DNA from: an uncultured Clostridia bacterium
GTDB lineage: Bacteria > Bacillota > Clostridia > Oscillospirales > Ruminococcaceae
Direction: 5' to 3'
DNA: 6,003 nt
Assembly: GCA_947628385.1 (NCBI GenBank)
Contig: CANQZS010000113.1
Location: 1-6,003 of the forward strand
Shown: one piece after another, positions 1 to 5,639 of the stretch
Numbering within the stretch: the first letter of the stretch is position 1
How the letters are laid out: each line of letters opens with the position of its first letter
Notes under the pieces: generated by a model
The model's database searches: none
What the model saw: only the letters and a program-made list of their open reading frames with translations
Told to the model about the DNA's origin: nothing
Position numbers and translations under genes: made by a program

Positions 1-1
1 C

Positions 2-73
2 GCCGAGGATATGGGCAAGCTGAAAACGATAAACGCCATAGCGGATTATATCCGCAGCTCTAAGGAAAGCTGA
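2..73 (+). CDS. Acyl carrier protein, C-terminal end (partial, start outside window)
   Basis: An open frame runs in from the window edge and ends in TGA at 71-73. Its 23 visible residues include the stretch EDMGKLKTINAIADYIRSS. This matches the last helix of type II acyl carrier proteins, where a short acidic turn is followed by (K/E)-x-x-T-(V/I)-x-x-(A/V/I)-x-x-Y-I and a few polar residues before the stop. The DSL phosphopantetheine site lies upstream and cannot be seen, so the call rests on the C-terminal pattern and on the ketosynthase that begins two bases after the stop. In a type II system this protein would carry the growing acyl thioester in the cytoplasm for the enzymes encoded downstream. 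The ribosome binding site of the next gene lies inside these last codons, so the two are probably co-translated. The call is fairly secure but limited by truncation. Confidence 0.72.
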   Translation, partial: AEDMGKLKTINAIADYIRSSKES

Positions 74-75
74 AT

Positions 76-1254
76 ATGAAAAGGGTAGTTATAACCGGAA
101 TGGGCGCGATATGCGGAAACGCTTCCGATAAGGACGAGCTTTGCCGCGCCTGCACGGACGGTATAAGCGGTATAAGAAAATGTACGGTATTCCCCACCGA
201 CGGGCTTATGACGGGATATTTCGGAGAAAATCCTGAAATAAAGGGCGAAAACAGGCTTTACGAGCTTATACGTATCTCCGCTGAGGAAATGCTTGAAGAT
301 GCGGGCATTGACAGCGGATATATATCCTCCCTCGGAACAAGCTGCCGTATGTTTTTCGGCACGCTGCTGTCCACAGCCGATCATTACTACAAACACAGCA
401 AAGCCAAAGCGGACGGAAAAGCCGATAACGCTCTTGCGTCAATGAACGACTATGCTTCATATGCTAAAGAGCTTTTCGGCGTAAAGGGAGCGATAAGCGT
501 ATCCTCCGCCGCCTGCGCGTCGGGAACTACCGCAGTGGGAATGGCGTTCGATCATATAAGGAGCGGCATATGTGATTCTGCCGTAGCGGGAGGAGCGGAT
601 CCGCTGACGATAATTGCAGCATACGGATTTAACGCGTTAAGATCGCTCAGCTCGGGCATATGCGATCCCTACGATGAGGATAGAGACGGGATAAATATAG
701 GCGAATGCGGCGCGTTTTTTATGGTAGAATCCCTTGAACACGCACTTGAAAGAAATGCAAAAATTTATTGTGAGATCATAGGATATGGTCTTGGCAACGA
801 CGCGTATCATATCACAAGTCCCGATCCGAGCGGGAACGGCGCGTATCGGACAATGCTGTCCGCAATAGAGGACGGAGGTATCGTTCCCGAACAGGTAGAC
901 TATATAAACGGTCACGGAACAGGTACTATTATAAATGACAGCATGGAGGTAAAGGCTATAGACCTTTTATATGAAAATTCGGATAAAAAGCCGGCGTTTT
1001 CCTCTACAAAGGCTCTTATCGGACATTGCATGGGTTCCTCGGGAGCTATCGAGCTTGCAAGCGTTATACTTTCCATGAACAGCGGGAAATATATTGCAAT
1101 GCCTCGCCTGAAAAAACCTATAAACGGCGAGAAGAGCCTTTCATCAAAAACATATGAGATAAATATAGATCATGCGCTTTCAAACAGCTTTGCCTTTGCG
1201 GGAAACAGCGCGAGCCTGCTTATAAAAAAATATACCGGAGGTGACTGCTTGTGA
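76..1254 (+). CDS. Beta-ketoacyl-ACP synthase II-like condensing enzyme (KS, KS-alpha type)
   Basis: This 392-residue protein has the thiolase fold and the usual length of FabF/KS-alpha enzymes (about 400). It would catalyse decarboxylative condensation of malonyl-ACP onto an acyl chain in the cytoplasm. The N-terminus VVITGMGAI is typical. The nucleophile is Cys147 in SVSSAACASGTTAVG. The first catalytic His is His280 in NGHGTGT, and Lys312 and His317 follow in STKALIGHCMGSSGAIE. The C-terminal glycine-rich loop appears as SFAFAGNSASL (371-381). The motif after the first His ends in Asn287-Asp288. FabF and FabB have GD there, while ND is common in KS-alpha and aryl-polyene synthases, so a secondary-metabolism role is favoured over housekeeping FabF; this last step is inference. 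The start at 76 is supported by AAGGAAAG at 62-69. The stop overlaps the GTG start of the next gene, the partner subunit. Confidence 0.93.
   Translation: MKRVVITGMGAICGNASDKDELCRACTDGISGIRKCTVFPTDGLMTGYFGENPEIKGENRLYELIRISAEEMLEDAGIDSGYISSLGTSCRMFFGTLLSTADHYYKHSKAKADGKADNALASMNDYASYAKELFGVKGAISVSSAACASGTTAVGMAFDHIRSGICDSAVAGGADPLTIIAAYGFNALRSLSSGICDPYDEDRDGINIGECGAFFMVESLEHALERNAKIYCEIIGYGLGNDAYHITSPDPSGNGAYRTMLSAIEDGGIVPEQVDYINGHGTGTIINDSMEVKAIDLLYENSDKKPAFSSTKALIGHCMGSSGAIELASVILSMNSGKYIAMPRLKKPINGEKSLSSKTYEINIDHALSNSFAFAGNSASLLIKKYTGGDCL
1237..1244 (+). promoter_or_regulatory. Ribosome binding site that fixes a GTG start
   Basis: GGAGGTGA lies six bases upstream of GTG at 1251. It is a near-perfect Shine-Dalgarno match inside the end of the KS gene, and it supports a GTG start overlapping the KS stop codon (GTGA), the usual arrangement for translational coupling of subunits made in equal amounts. 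Confidence 0.75.
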
Positions 1255-2273
1255 GACCGGTATATATAGACGGGATAGGCATCATCTCCCGCTGCGCAGT
1301 ATCTGCGGAGGATCTTGCGGAGATAGTCAATGGCGGCAGCATAAAATACGAAAGCGGACGTATTGAATTTAAAAGCAATATCCCCGCTTCAAAGCTGAGA
1401 AGATGCAGCAGGTACAGCAGTCTTGCTGCGGTGGCTGCGGACGGTGCGCGGATCGACGCGGACATTCCGGAGGATATGGATAAATACAGGATAGGAACTA
1501 TTTTTTCCACCGGCTATGGAGCTTCGGAGAATAATATTGAATTTTCCGATTCCGTAGTAAACGGCGATCCGCAGAAATGCAGTCCGACGATATTTTCCGG
1601 AACGGTACCAAATTCATGCGTAGGTCAGGTATGTATACTTAACGGATACAAGGGCGTGAGCACGCTGCTTATGGGAGGAGATCCGCTGGAATATTCGGCG
1701 CTGCTGCTCAACAATAAAAAGGCTGACGTAATATTATGCGGCTCTGTGGAGGAATATTCCGAGGAGCTTTTCGGCTCGGTAATGTCTTATGAAGCGGCAC
1801 AGGGCTGCGAGGTATGCGAGGGAACGGCAATAATGGCGTTAAGAGCGGAAAAGAGCGGCAGAAGCTATTGCGAGGTATCGGACACGGCGTCGCTGTCGCT
1901 TCCCCAATATCCCTATATACATAGACTTGACGATAAATGTATACAAATGATATACGATACGGTAAGCGGTTCATTTCCTGTGATACCGGACGCTGTATTT
2001 ACTTCGGAAAACGGGACTTATTTCGATAATATAGAACGCCGTGCTCTTGAAATGGCTTTCGGGAGCAATACGTTATATGCCGCTCCGAAAAAGCTGTTCG
2101 GCGAAACGCTGGGAAGCGGATATATGCTCAGCGCGGCACTGGCGTGCGCGGCTTTGAAACAGGGAAAGCTGCCTGCCGTATTGGGAAAAAAGGAAAACGT
2201 GGGCTCCATACTTGTTACCGGCACAGATACGGTGGGAAATTATTGCTGCGTGCTGCTCAAAGCAGTAAAATAG
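1251..2273 (+). CDS. Catalytically dead ketosynthase homologue, chain-length-factor-like (KS-beta/CLF)
   Basis: A 340-residue protein with a ketosynthase-like start (PVYIDGIGIIS) and KS fold signposts, but without the catalytic residues. The nucleophile region reads GVSTLLMGGDPLEYSAL, so the Cys position is Leu140. The HGTGT motif is replaced by SENGTYFDN, with Asn254 where His should be. The GH motif is replaced by KKLFGETLGSG, with Glu285 where the second His should be. It is about 50 residues shorter than its neighbour. In type II polyketide and aryl-polyene systems such an inactive partner dimerises with the KS and sets chain length, and the gene pairing and overlapping GTGA junction support the same role here. 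The Gln that often replaces Cys in actinobacterial CLFs is absent, so it belongs to a different branch. The segment SPTIFSGTVPNS (111-122) resembles the N-terminal KS-like domains of aryl-polyene type CLFs. The fold is sure; the CLF role is inferred. Confidence 0.82.
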   Translation: MRPVYIDGIGIISRCAVSAEDLAEIVNGGSIKYESGRIEFKSNIPASKLRRCSRYSSLAAVAADGARIDADIPEDMDKYRIGTIFSTGYGASENNIEFSDSVVNGDPQKCSPTIFSGTVPNSCVGQVCILNGYKGVSTLLMGGDPLEYSALLLNNKKADVILCGSVEEYSEELFGSVMSYEAAQGCEVCEGTAIMALRAEKSGRSYCEVSDTASLSLPQYPYIHRLDDKCIQMIYDTVSGSFPVIPDAVFTSENGTYFDNIERRALEMAFGSNTLYAAPKKLFGETLGSGYMLSAALACAALKQGKLPAVLGKKENVGSILVTGTDTVGNYCCVLLKAVK

Positions 2274-2293
2274 CATTTGAAAGGGCAGTTATC

Positions 2294-3022
2294 ATGGGTA
2301 TCCTTAATGGCAAAAAAGCATTGATAGTAGGAGCTTCCGGCGGTATCGGACTTGCCTGTGCGGAAAAATTTATAGATGAGGGCGCGGAGGTCCTTGGAAC
2401 ATACCGGAATACAAATATCAGCATCGGTGAAAAATACCGTGAAGCGTTTTCGGGATTCAGATTGGATCTGGAGGACAGAGAAAACATTCCCCGTATAATA
2501 AGGTCGGAGGTAAAAAAGTTCGGCGGAGCGGATATTCTTGTAAACGCTGCGGGGATAGTCTTTCCCGAACCTATTTTTTCATCAAAAAGAGAAAATTGGG
2601 AAAGCGTCATATCCTGTGATCTTCTGGGTGCATATTCGGTCATGCAGAGCATGATCGTTCCAATGCTTTCAAGAGGAAAGGGGGCGATCATAAATATCAG
2701 CTCGGTGTTCGGTCTGAGAGGCGGGATAGGTCAGAGCAGCTATTGCGCGTCAAAGGCAGGCATTATCGGATTGACAAAGGCTGCGGCTGCTGAGCTTGCG
2801 GATAAAAATATCCGCGTAAATGCAGTCGCTCCCGGATATATCGAGACGGCTATGACAAAGGACATCAATGAAGATCTCAGAAAAAAACTTATAGAAAATA
2901 TACCCATGAAGCGCTTTGGAGAAGCGGAGGAGGTCGCGGAGCTTTGCGCGTTCCTTGCAAGTGACAGGGCGGGGTATATTACAGGTCAGACATTCGTAAT
3001 AGATGGAGGAATGTCGATATGA
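2294..3022 (+). CDS. 3-oxoacyl-ACP reductase, FabG-type short-chain dehydrogenase (KR)
   Basis: A 242-residue classical SDR that would reduce beta-ketoacyl-ACP to beta-hydroxyacyl-ACP with NADPH. The nucleotide-binding loop is IVGASGGIG (11-19), followed by NAAG (84-87). The active site has Ser137 (NISS), Tyr150 and Lys154 (YCASK). VNAVAPGYIETAMT (175-188) and the C-terminus YITGQTFVIDGGM are hallmark FabG sequence. The fourth member of the usual Asn-Ser-Tyr-Lys tetrad is altered: SCDLLGAY has Asp109 where FabG has Asn. The start at 2294 gives the standard FabG N-terminus and has AAAGGG (2280-2285) eight bases upstream. A longer frame opens at 2144, but it would lie inside the preceding gene and add 50 residues with no family counterpart. 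The gap from the CLF stop is 20 nt, so it belongs to the same unit. No dehydratase is seen, so the final oxidation state of the chain is unknown. Confidence 0.92.
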   Translation: MGILNGKKALIVGASGGIGLACAEKFIDEGAEVLGTYRNTNISIGEKYREAFSGFRLDLEDRENIPRIIRSEVKKFGGADILVNAAGIVFPEPIFSSKRENWESVISCDLLGAYSVMQSMIVPMLSRGKGAIINISSVFGLRGGIGQSSYCASKAGIIGLTKAAAAELADKNIRVNAVAPGYIETAMTKDINEDLRKKLIENIPMKRFGEAEEVAELCAFLASDRAGYITGQTFVIDGGMSI

Positions 3023-3041
3023 TCTTAGGGAGGTCAGAAAA

Positions 3042-3782
3042 ATGAACAAAAAAGCTATCAAAGTAATTGCAGGCGTATGCCTTGCCGCAGCGGCACTGAG
3101 CCTTGCGGGCTGCGGCAAAAAAGACGAGGGAGGAAATATCACCATTGATCTTTCGGAAAGCTATGACAACAAGATCGACGGAAACGGCAGCTTATCGTCA
3201 AATACAGTTGAGCTGTCCGCAGACCAAACATATAAGCTTATAGTATCCGACATAAGCTGCTCCGGCAGCTCGTTCAAGGTAGTCGTAAGACCGACCGGAA
3301 ACAATGCGGTGCTTGAAGCAGATGAAAATGCTCTTGGGGACTTAAAGCTCGATGTTGATGACAGCAGCGGAACGATCACATTTTCCGGAGCTGAGGGAAC
3401 GATGTTCAATAAGGTCACCTGCACGCTGACGATTAACGCGCCGATAAATTCCATAACAGCAGAGGGAGCTTCGATCATTGATTATATGTCGCCGGAAAAT
3501 GCGGAAAGCGTTGATATATCGGCGTCAGGCTCGGTAAGGATAACGGCGGCGGGTTCGGCTGAAAAGGCGGCATATAAGCTGTCGGGAAGCGCGTCGCTTT
3601 CAGCAGAAGAGCTTAAAGCAAACGACGTGAATGTTGACGCCTCCGGCTCGGTGAGCTGTAATGTCTATGCGGAAAATTCAATTGACGCTTCGGCGTCCGG
3701 AACAAGCTCCGTAACATATTACGGAGATCCGGATACGGCAAATGAAAACGCTTCGGGCATGGCTTCAATAAATAAAAATTAA
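3042..3782 (+). CDS. Secreted lipoprotein with DUF2807 (head-GIN-like) domain
   Basis: This 246-residue protein has a lipoprotein signal peptide: MNKK, a hydrophobic stretch, then the lipobox LAGC with the lipidated Cys24, followed by a charged linker GKKDEGG. It should be anchored to the outer face of the membrane. Residues 125-246 show the repeated beta-strand pattern of DUF2807, with recurrent small-residue turns (EGAS, ISASGS, LSGSAS, DASGS, SASGTSS) ending in the family's closing signature YYGDP followed by SGMASI. The domain forms a beta-solenoid-like fold of unknown function. The start at 3042 is chosen because AGGGAGG (3027-3033) lies eight bases upstream and the signal peptide begins there; a frame opening at 3003 would overlap the reductase. 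It sits between the acyl-chain genes and the precursors. Roles in self-protection, in holding the product at the surface, or unrelated envelope work are all possible and not distinguished by sequence. Confidence 0.85.
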   Translation: MNKKAIKVIAGVCLAAAALSLAGCGKKDEGGNITIDLSESYDNKIDGNGSLSSNTVELSADQTYKLIVSDISCSGSSFKVVVRPTGNNAVLEADENALGDLKLDVDDSSGTITFSGAEGTMFNKVTCTLTINAPINSITAEGASIIDYMSPENAESVDISASGSVRITAAGSAEKAAYKLSGSASLSAEELKANDVNVDASGSVSCNVYAENSIDASASGTSSVTYYGDPDTANENASGMASINKN

Positions 3783-3803
3783 TTTGCAAAGGAGTTCTTT
3801 TTT

Positions 3804-4124
3804 ATGAGTAAAATGTCGGATTTCTATTCAGCGGTCATCAATGACAATGATTCCAAAAAGGAGCTTGCCGATATACTGAAAGGAAAGCCCTTTGAGGAAG
3901 CGACCGATGAACAGCTTGAACAGATAGGAAAGCTTTCAAAAAAGCTCGGCATCGAAATAGATATTGAAGATGCCAAGGAATTTCTCAGAGGCAGCAATAA
4001 GGAGCTGAACGATGAGGATCTTGACGCTGTAGCAGGCGGCAAGGGAGATTCGAGCAAGGTTGAGCTTTACAGAGGAGACGAGCTGCGTTTCCAGTGCTTC
4101 GGTTCAAACGGCACCTCAGTTTAA
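3804..4124 (+). CDS. Nif11-like leader RiPP precursor 1 (singleton core)
   Basis: A 106-residue precursor. Residues 1-79 form a helical, acidic Nif11-type leader (SDFYSAVINDNDSKKEL, then EQIGKLSKKLGIEIDIEDAKEFL) ending in DLDAVAGG, with the double glycine at 78-79. Leu68, Asp72, Leu73 and Val76 fall at positions -12, -8, -7 and -4, the C39 protease pattern. The predicted core is residues 80-106 (27 aa). It starts KGDSSKVELYR and ends FQCFGSNGTSV, with a single Cys98, two Lys and two Arg. It is the most divergent of the six, with KGKPFEEATDE where the others have (G/S)(N/E/G)K-I type sequence. AAAGGAG at 3788-3794 is its ribosome binding site, nine bases from ATG. The stop is followed 22 bases later by the next precursor. 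It should be cleaved and exported by a PCAT-type transporter, which is not in the window. Modification is unknown. Confidence 0.88.
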   Translation: MSKMSDFYSAVINDNDSKKELADILKGKPFEEATDEQLEQIGKLSKKLGIEIDIEDAKEFLRGSNKELNDEDLDAVAGGKGDSSKVELYRGDELRFQCFGSNGTSV

Positions 4125-4146
4125 CGGAAAGGGGAGCGATCATATC

Positions 4147-4485
4147 ATGAGTAAGATAACATCATTTTACACAAGGGTATTTTCGGACAGCTCGGCAAAA
4201 AAAGAGCTTACAGAGATACTTGGAAATAAAAATATCGAGGAAGCGTCAGACGAACAGCTTATCAGAATAGGAGAGCTTGCAAAGAAGCTCGGCTTCGATA
4301 TAAGCATTGAGGAAGCCAAGGATTACATCAGCGGAAATAATGCTGAGCTTGACGAAGATGATCTTGACGCTGTTGCCGGCGGCAAGGGTCAGACTCATTA
4401 TACCGAAATACATATATGCGAGGTCGGAGGACAAGCAGGCTATGATGATAACAATACGGAATTTACAATGCATAATGCTTATTGA
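4147..4485 (+). CDS. Nif11-like leader RiPP precursor 2 (CxVGG core)
   Basis: A 112-residue precursor with the same 79-residue leader plan: SKITSFYTRVFSDSSAKKEL, IRIGELAKKLGFDISIEEAK, and ELDEDDLDAVAGG. The predicted core, residues 80-112 (33 aa), is the longest of the set. It begins KGQTHYTEIHICEVGGQAG and continues with a hydrophilic tail YDDNNTEFTMHNAY. Its only cysteine is Cys91. The stretch TEIHICEVGGQA aligns with TKIIVCQVGGKA in the next gene, so the two form a core class. A second VGG (93-95) lies inside the core; it lacks the upstream L-7/L-12 pattern and is not a likely cleavage site. The start at 4147 is chosen because all family members begin MSK and AAAGGGGAG (4128-4136) precedes it. 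An in-frame ATG at 4060 would overlap precursor 1 and add residues unrelated to the family. Confidence 0.88.
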   Translation: MSKITSFYTRVFSDSSAKKELTEILGNKNIEEASDEQLIRIGELAKKLGFDISIEEAKDYISGNNAELDEDDLDAVAGGKGQTHYTEIHICEVGGQAGYDDNNTEFTMHNAY

Positions 4486-4499
4486 AACGGAGCTTTGAT

Positions 4500-4802
4500 A
4501 TGAGTAAGATAAGTGATTTCTATAGTAAGGTACTGTCTGACGACGGCTTGACAAACGAGCTGGAGTCGATATTATCCGGCAAAACCATCTCCGAAGCGTC
4601 AGATAAAGATCTTGTTCTCATCGGCAGGCTTGCCGAAAGGCTCGGATATGATATTACATTAGATGAGGCAAGAAATTATATTTCCGGAGATGAGACAGAG
4701 CTTGACGACAGCGATCTCGATGCAGTCGCAGGAGGAAAGGGCGATTCCTACGAGACAAAGATCATTGTTTGTCAGGTAGGCGGAAAAGCCGAAACAGAAT
4801 GA
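4500..4802 (+). CDS. Nif11-like leader RiPP precursor 3 (CxVGG core)
   Basis: A 100-residue precursor. The 79-residue leader is more divergent in wording (SKISDFYSKVLSDDGLTNEL, VLIGRLAERLGYDITLDEAR) but keeps length and register, ending ELDDSDLDAVAGG. The predicted core is 21 residues (80-100): KGDSYETKIIVCQVGGKAE plus Thr-Glu. Its single cysteine is Cys91, at the same position as in precursor 2, and it carries the same CxVGG motif. It lacks the 12-residue tail of precursor 2. ATG at 4500 is preceded by a short GGAG (4489-4492), the weakest ribosome binding site in the array, and lies 14 bases after the stop of precursor 2. A TTG six codons upstream overlaps that stop and is not family-like. 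Expect processing and export as for its neighbours. Confidence 0.87.
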   Translation: MSKISDFYSKVLSDDGLTNELESILSGKTISEASDKDLVLIGRLAERLGYDITLDEARNYISGDETELDDSDLDAVAGGKGDSYETKIIVCQVGGKAETE

Positions 4803-4890
4803 TGGTGTGATCCCGTAAAGCGGCATGGTCTGTTCCTTTGCGGATCTGCATACATAAAAGCAATTTTATAAATATCCGGAGGTGAAAGCA
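4803..4890 (+). other. 88-base spacer containing a hairpin, between precursors 3 and 4
   Basis: The longest gap inside the array; the others are 14-60 bases. GATCCCGTAAAG (4809-4820) can pair with CTTTGCGGATC (4836-4846): 11 pairs, one T-G wobble, one bulged C and a 15-base loop. It is followed by AT-rich sequence but no run of T. It could be a processing or mRNA-stabilising stem that separates the first three precursors from the last three; it does not look like an intrinsic terminator. A hairpin also lies in the spacer before precursor 6. The role is inferred. Confidence 0.45.
4878..4885 (+). promoter_or_regulatory. Strong ribosome binding site of precursor 4
   Basis: GGAGGTGA lies five bases before ATG at 4891. 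It fixes the start at the family-typical MSKVSEF, not at the in-frame GTG at 4882, which lies within the site. It is stronger than the GGAG before precursor 3, suggesting more translation of the last three precursors. Confidence 0.7.
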
Positions 4891-5196
4891 ATGAGCAAGG
4901 TATCGGAATTCTATGCTAAAGCACTTGCCGATGACGCTGCTAAAAAGGAGCTTATAGTGATCCTTGGTGAAAACAAGATCGAGGACGCTTCCGACGAACA
5001 GCTTACAAAGGTAGGACAGCTTGCAAAAAAGCTCGGCTATGATATTACCGTCGATGAAGCCAAGGCTTATCTCAACGGCGATAACGCAGAGCTTGACGAG
5101 GACGATCTTGACGCTGTAGCAGGCGGCAAGGGCGGCAGCAACACAGGCGATATTAAATGCAGCAACGGCGTAGGCAACGTAAATGTTACACTTTGA
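4891..5196 (+). CDS. Nif11-like leader RiPP precursor 4 (CSNGVGN core)
   Basis: A 101-residue precursor and the first of a recent triplet. The leader (1-79) reads SKVSEFYAKALADDAAKKEL, then KVGQLAKKLGYDITVDEAK, ending ELDEDDLDAVAGG. The predicted core (80-101, 22 aa) begins KGGSNTGDIK and ends CSNGVGNVNVTL, with the single cysteine Cys90 at core position 11. The core is rich in Gly, Asn, Val, Ser and Thr, with no aromatic residue and one internal Lys. The single Cys with a few Ser/Thr leaves room for at most one thioether ring. Leader and core are closely shared with the next two genes, and the three start codons are spaced exactly 363 bases apart. The modification is not revealed by the sequence. 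Confidence 0.9.
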   Translation: MSKVSEFYAKALADDAAKKELIVILGENKIEDASDEQLTKVGQLAKKLGYDITVDEAKAYLNGDNAELDEDDLDAVAGGKGGSNTGDIKCSNGVGNVNVTL

Positions 5197-5236
5197 AAAC
5201 CTGCCGTTATATTTCGGTATGGATAATAAAATTTAC

Positions 5237-5276
5237 TCAAGGAGGAATTTGCAATGAGCAAGGTATCAGAATTTTA
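5237..5276 (+). repeat. 40-base perfect direct repeat, copy 1
   Basis: Covers the ribosome binding site, start codon and first codons of precursor 5 and is identical to 5600-5639 at precursor 6. It extends 17 bases upstream of the ATG. The corresponding region of precursor 4 differs in both spacer and Shine-Dalgarno sequence, so this block dates the 5/6 duplication as the later event. Confidence 0.85.
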
Positions 5277-5556
5277 TGCAAAGGCGCTGGCTGATGAGTC
5301 GGCAAAGAAGGAGCTTATCGTAATTCTTGGTGAAAACAAGATCGAGGACGCTTCCGACGATCAGCTCGCCAAGGTAGGAAAGCTTGCAAAGAAGCTCGGC
5401 TATGACATTACCGTTGATGAAGCTAAGGCTTATCTCAAGGGCGATAACGCAGAGCTCGACGAGGACGATCTTGACGCCGTAGCAGGCGGCAAGGGCAGCA
5501 ACACCGGCGATGTCAGCTGCAGCAACGGCGTAGGTAACGTAAACGTTACGCTTTAA
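5254..5556 (+). CDS. Nif11-like leader RiPP precursor 5 (CSNGVGN core)
   Basis: A 100-residue near-copy of precursor 4. The leader is 79 residues with conservative changes (DDAAKKEL becomes DESAKKEL; KVGQLAKKL becomes KVGKLAKKL). The predicted core is 21 residues, KGSNTGDVS followed by the identical CSNGVGNVNVTL, one Gly shorter than precursor 4 in the spacer after the cleavage site. Cys89 is the only cysteine. AAGGAGG (5239-5245) lies eight bases before the start. The upstream region and first codons are identical to those of precursor 6 over 40 bases, so these two copies are the most recent duplicates at their 5' ends. This core contains no Lys other than the first residue. Confidence 0.9.
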   Translation: MSKVSEFYAKALADESAKKELIVILGENKIEDASDDQLAKVGKLAKKLGYDITVDEAKAYLKGDNAELDEDDLDAVAGGKGSNTGDVSCSNGVGNVNVTL

Positions 5557-5564
5557 GCATCTGC

Positions 5565-5588
5565 CGTGATCCTTTGAACGGGATCATG
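5565..5588 (+). other. Hairpin in the spacer between precursors 5 and 6
   Basis: CGTGATCC (5565-5572) can pair with GGATCATG (5581-5588): eight pairs including one G-T wobble, with an 8-base loop. An A-run follows, not a T-run, so it is not an intrinsic terminator on this strand. Like the stem before precursor 4 it contains a GATCC/GGATC core. A role in mRNA stability or relative expression is conjecture. Confidence 0.4.
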
Positions 5589-5599
5589 TAAAAAAGTAA

Positions 5600-5639
5600 T
5601 CAAGGAGGAATTTGCAATGAGCAAGGTATCAGAATTTTA
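5600..5639 (+). repeat. 40-base perfect direct repeat, copy 2
   Basis: The second copy, at precursor 6, identical base for base to 5237-5276. Identity breaks immediately upstream (spacers unrelated except for a shared CTGCCGT shortly after the previous stop) and becomes interrupted by scattered substitutions downstream in the coding region. Confidence 0.85.

Noticed and set aside
1708..1974. Minus-strand open frames opposite the KS, CLF and precursor genes
   Set aside because: They mirror codon bias on the coding strand, have low-complexity Ser/Pro/Leu-rich translations, lack ribosome binding sites and show no recognisable family features.
2144..2293. Fifty-codon upstream extension of the ketoreductase frame, opening inside the CLF gene
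   Set aside because: It overlaps the CLF coding sequence, has no family counterpart, and the start at 2294 gives the standard SDR N-terminus with a ribosome binding site.
4060..4146. Upstream start for precursor 2 that overlaps precursor 1
   Set aside because: The added 29 residues match no other precursor; the MSK start at 4147 has its own Shine-Dalgarno sequence and matches all siblings.
4861..4877. TATAAA (4867-4872) as the -10 box of an internal promoter before precursor 4
   Set aside because: The best upstream match to a -35 box (TTGCGG at 4838-4843) is 23 bases away, beyond normal spacing, and lies in the hairpin stem. AT-rich sequence before a ribosome binding site is common.
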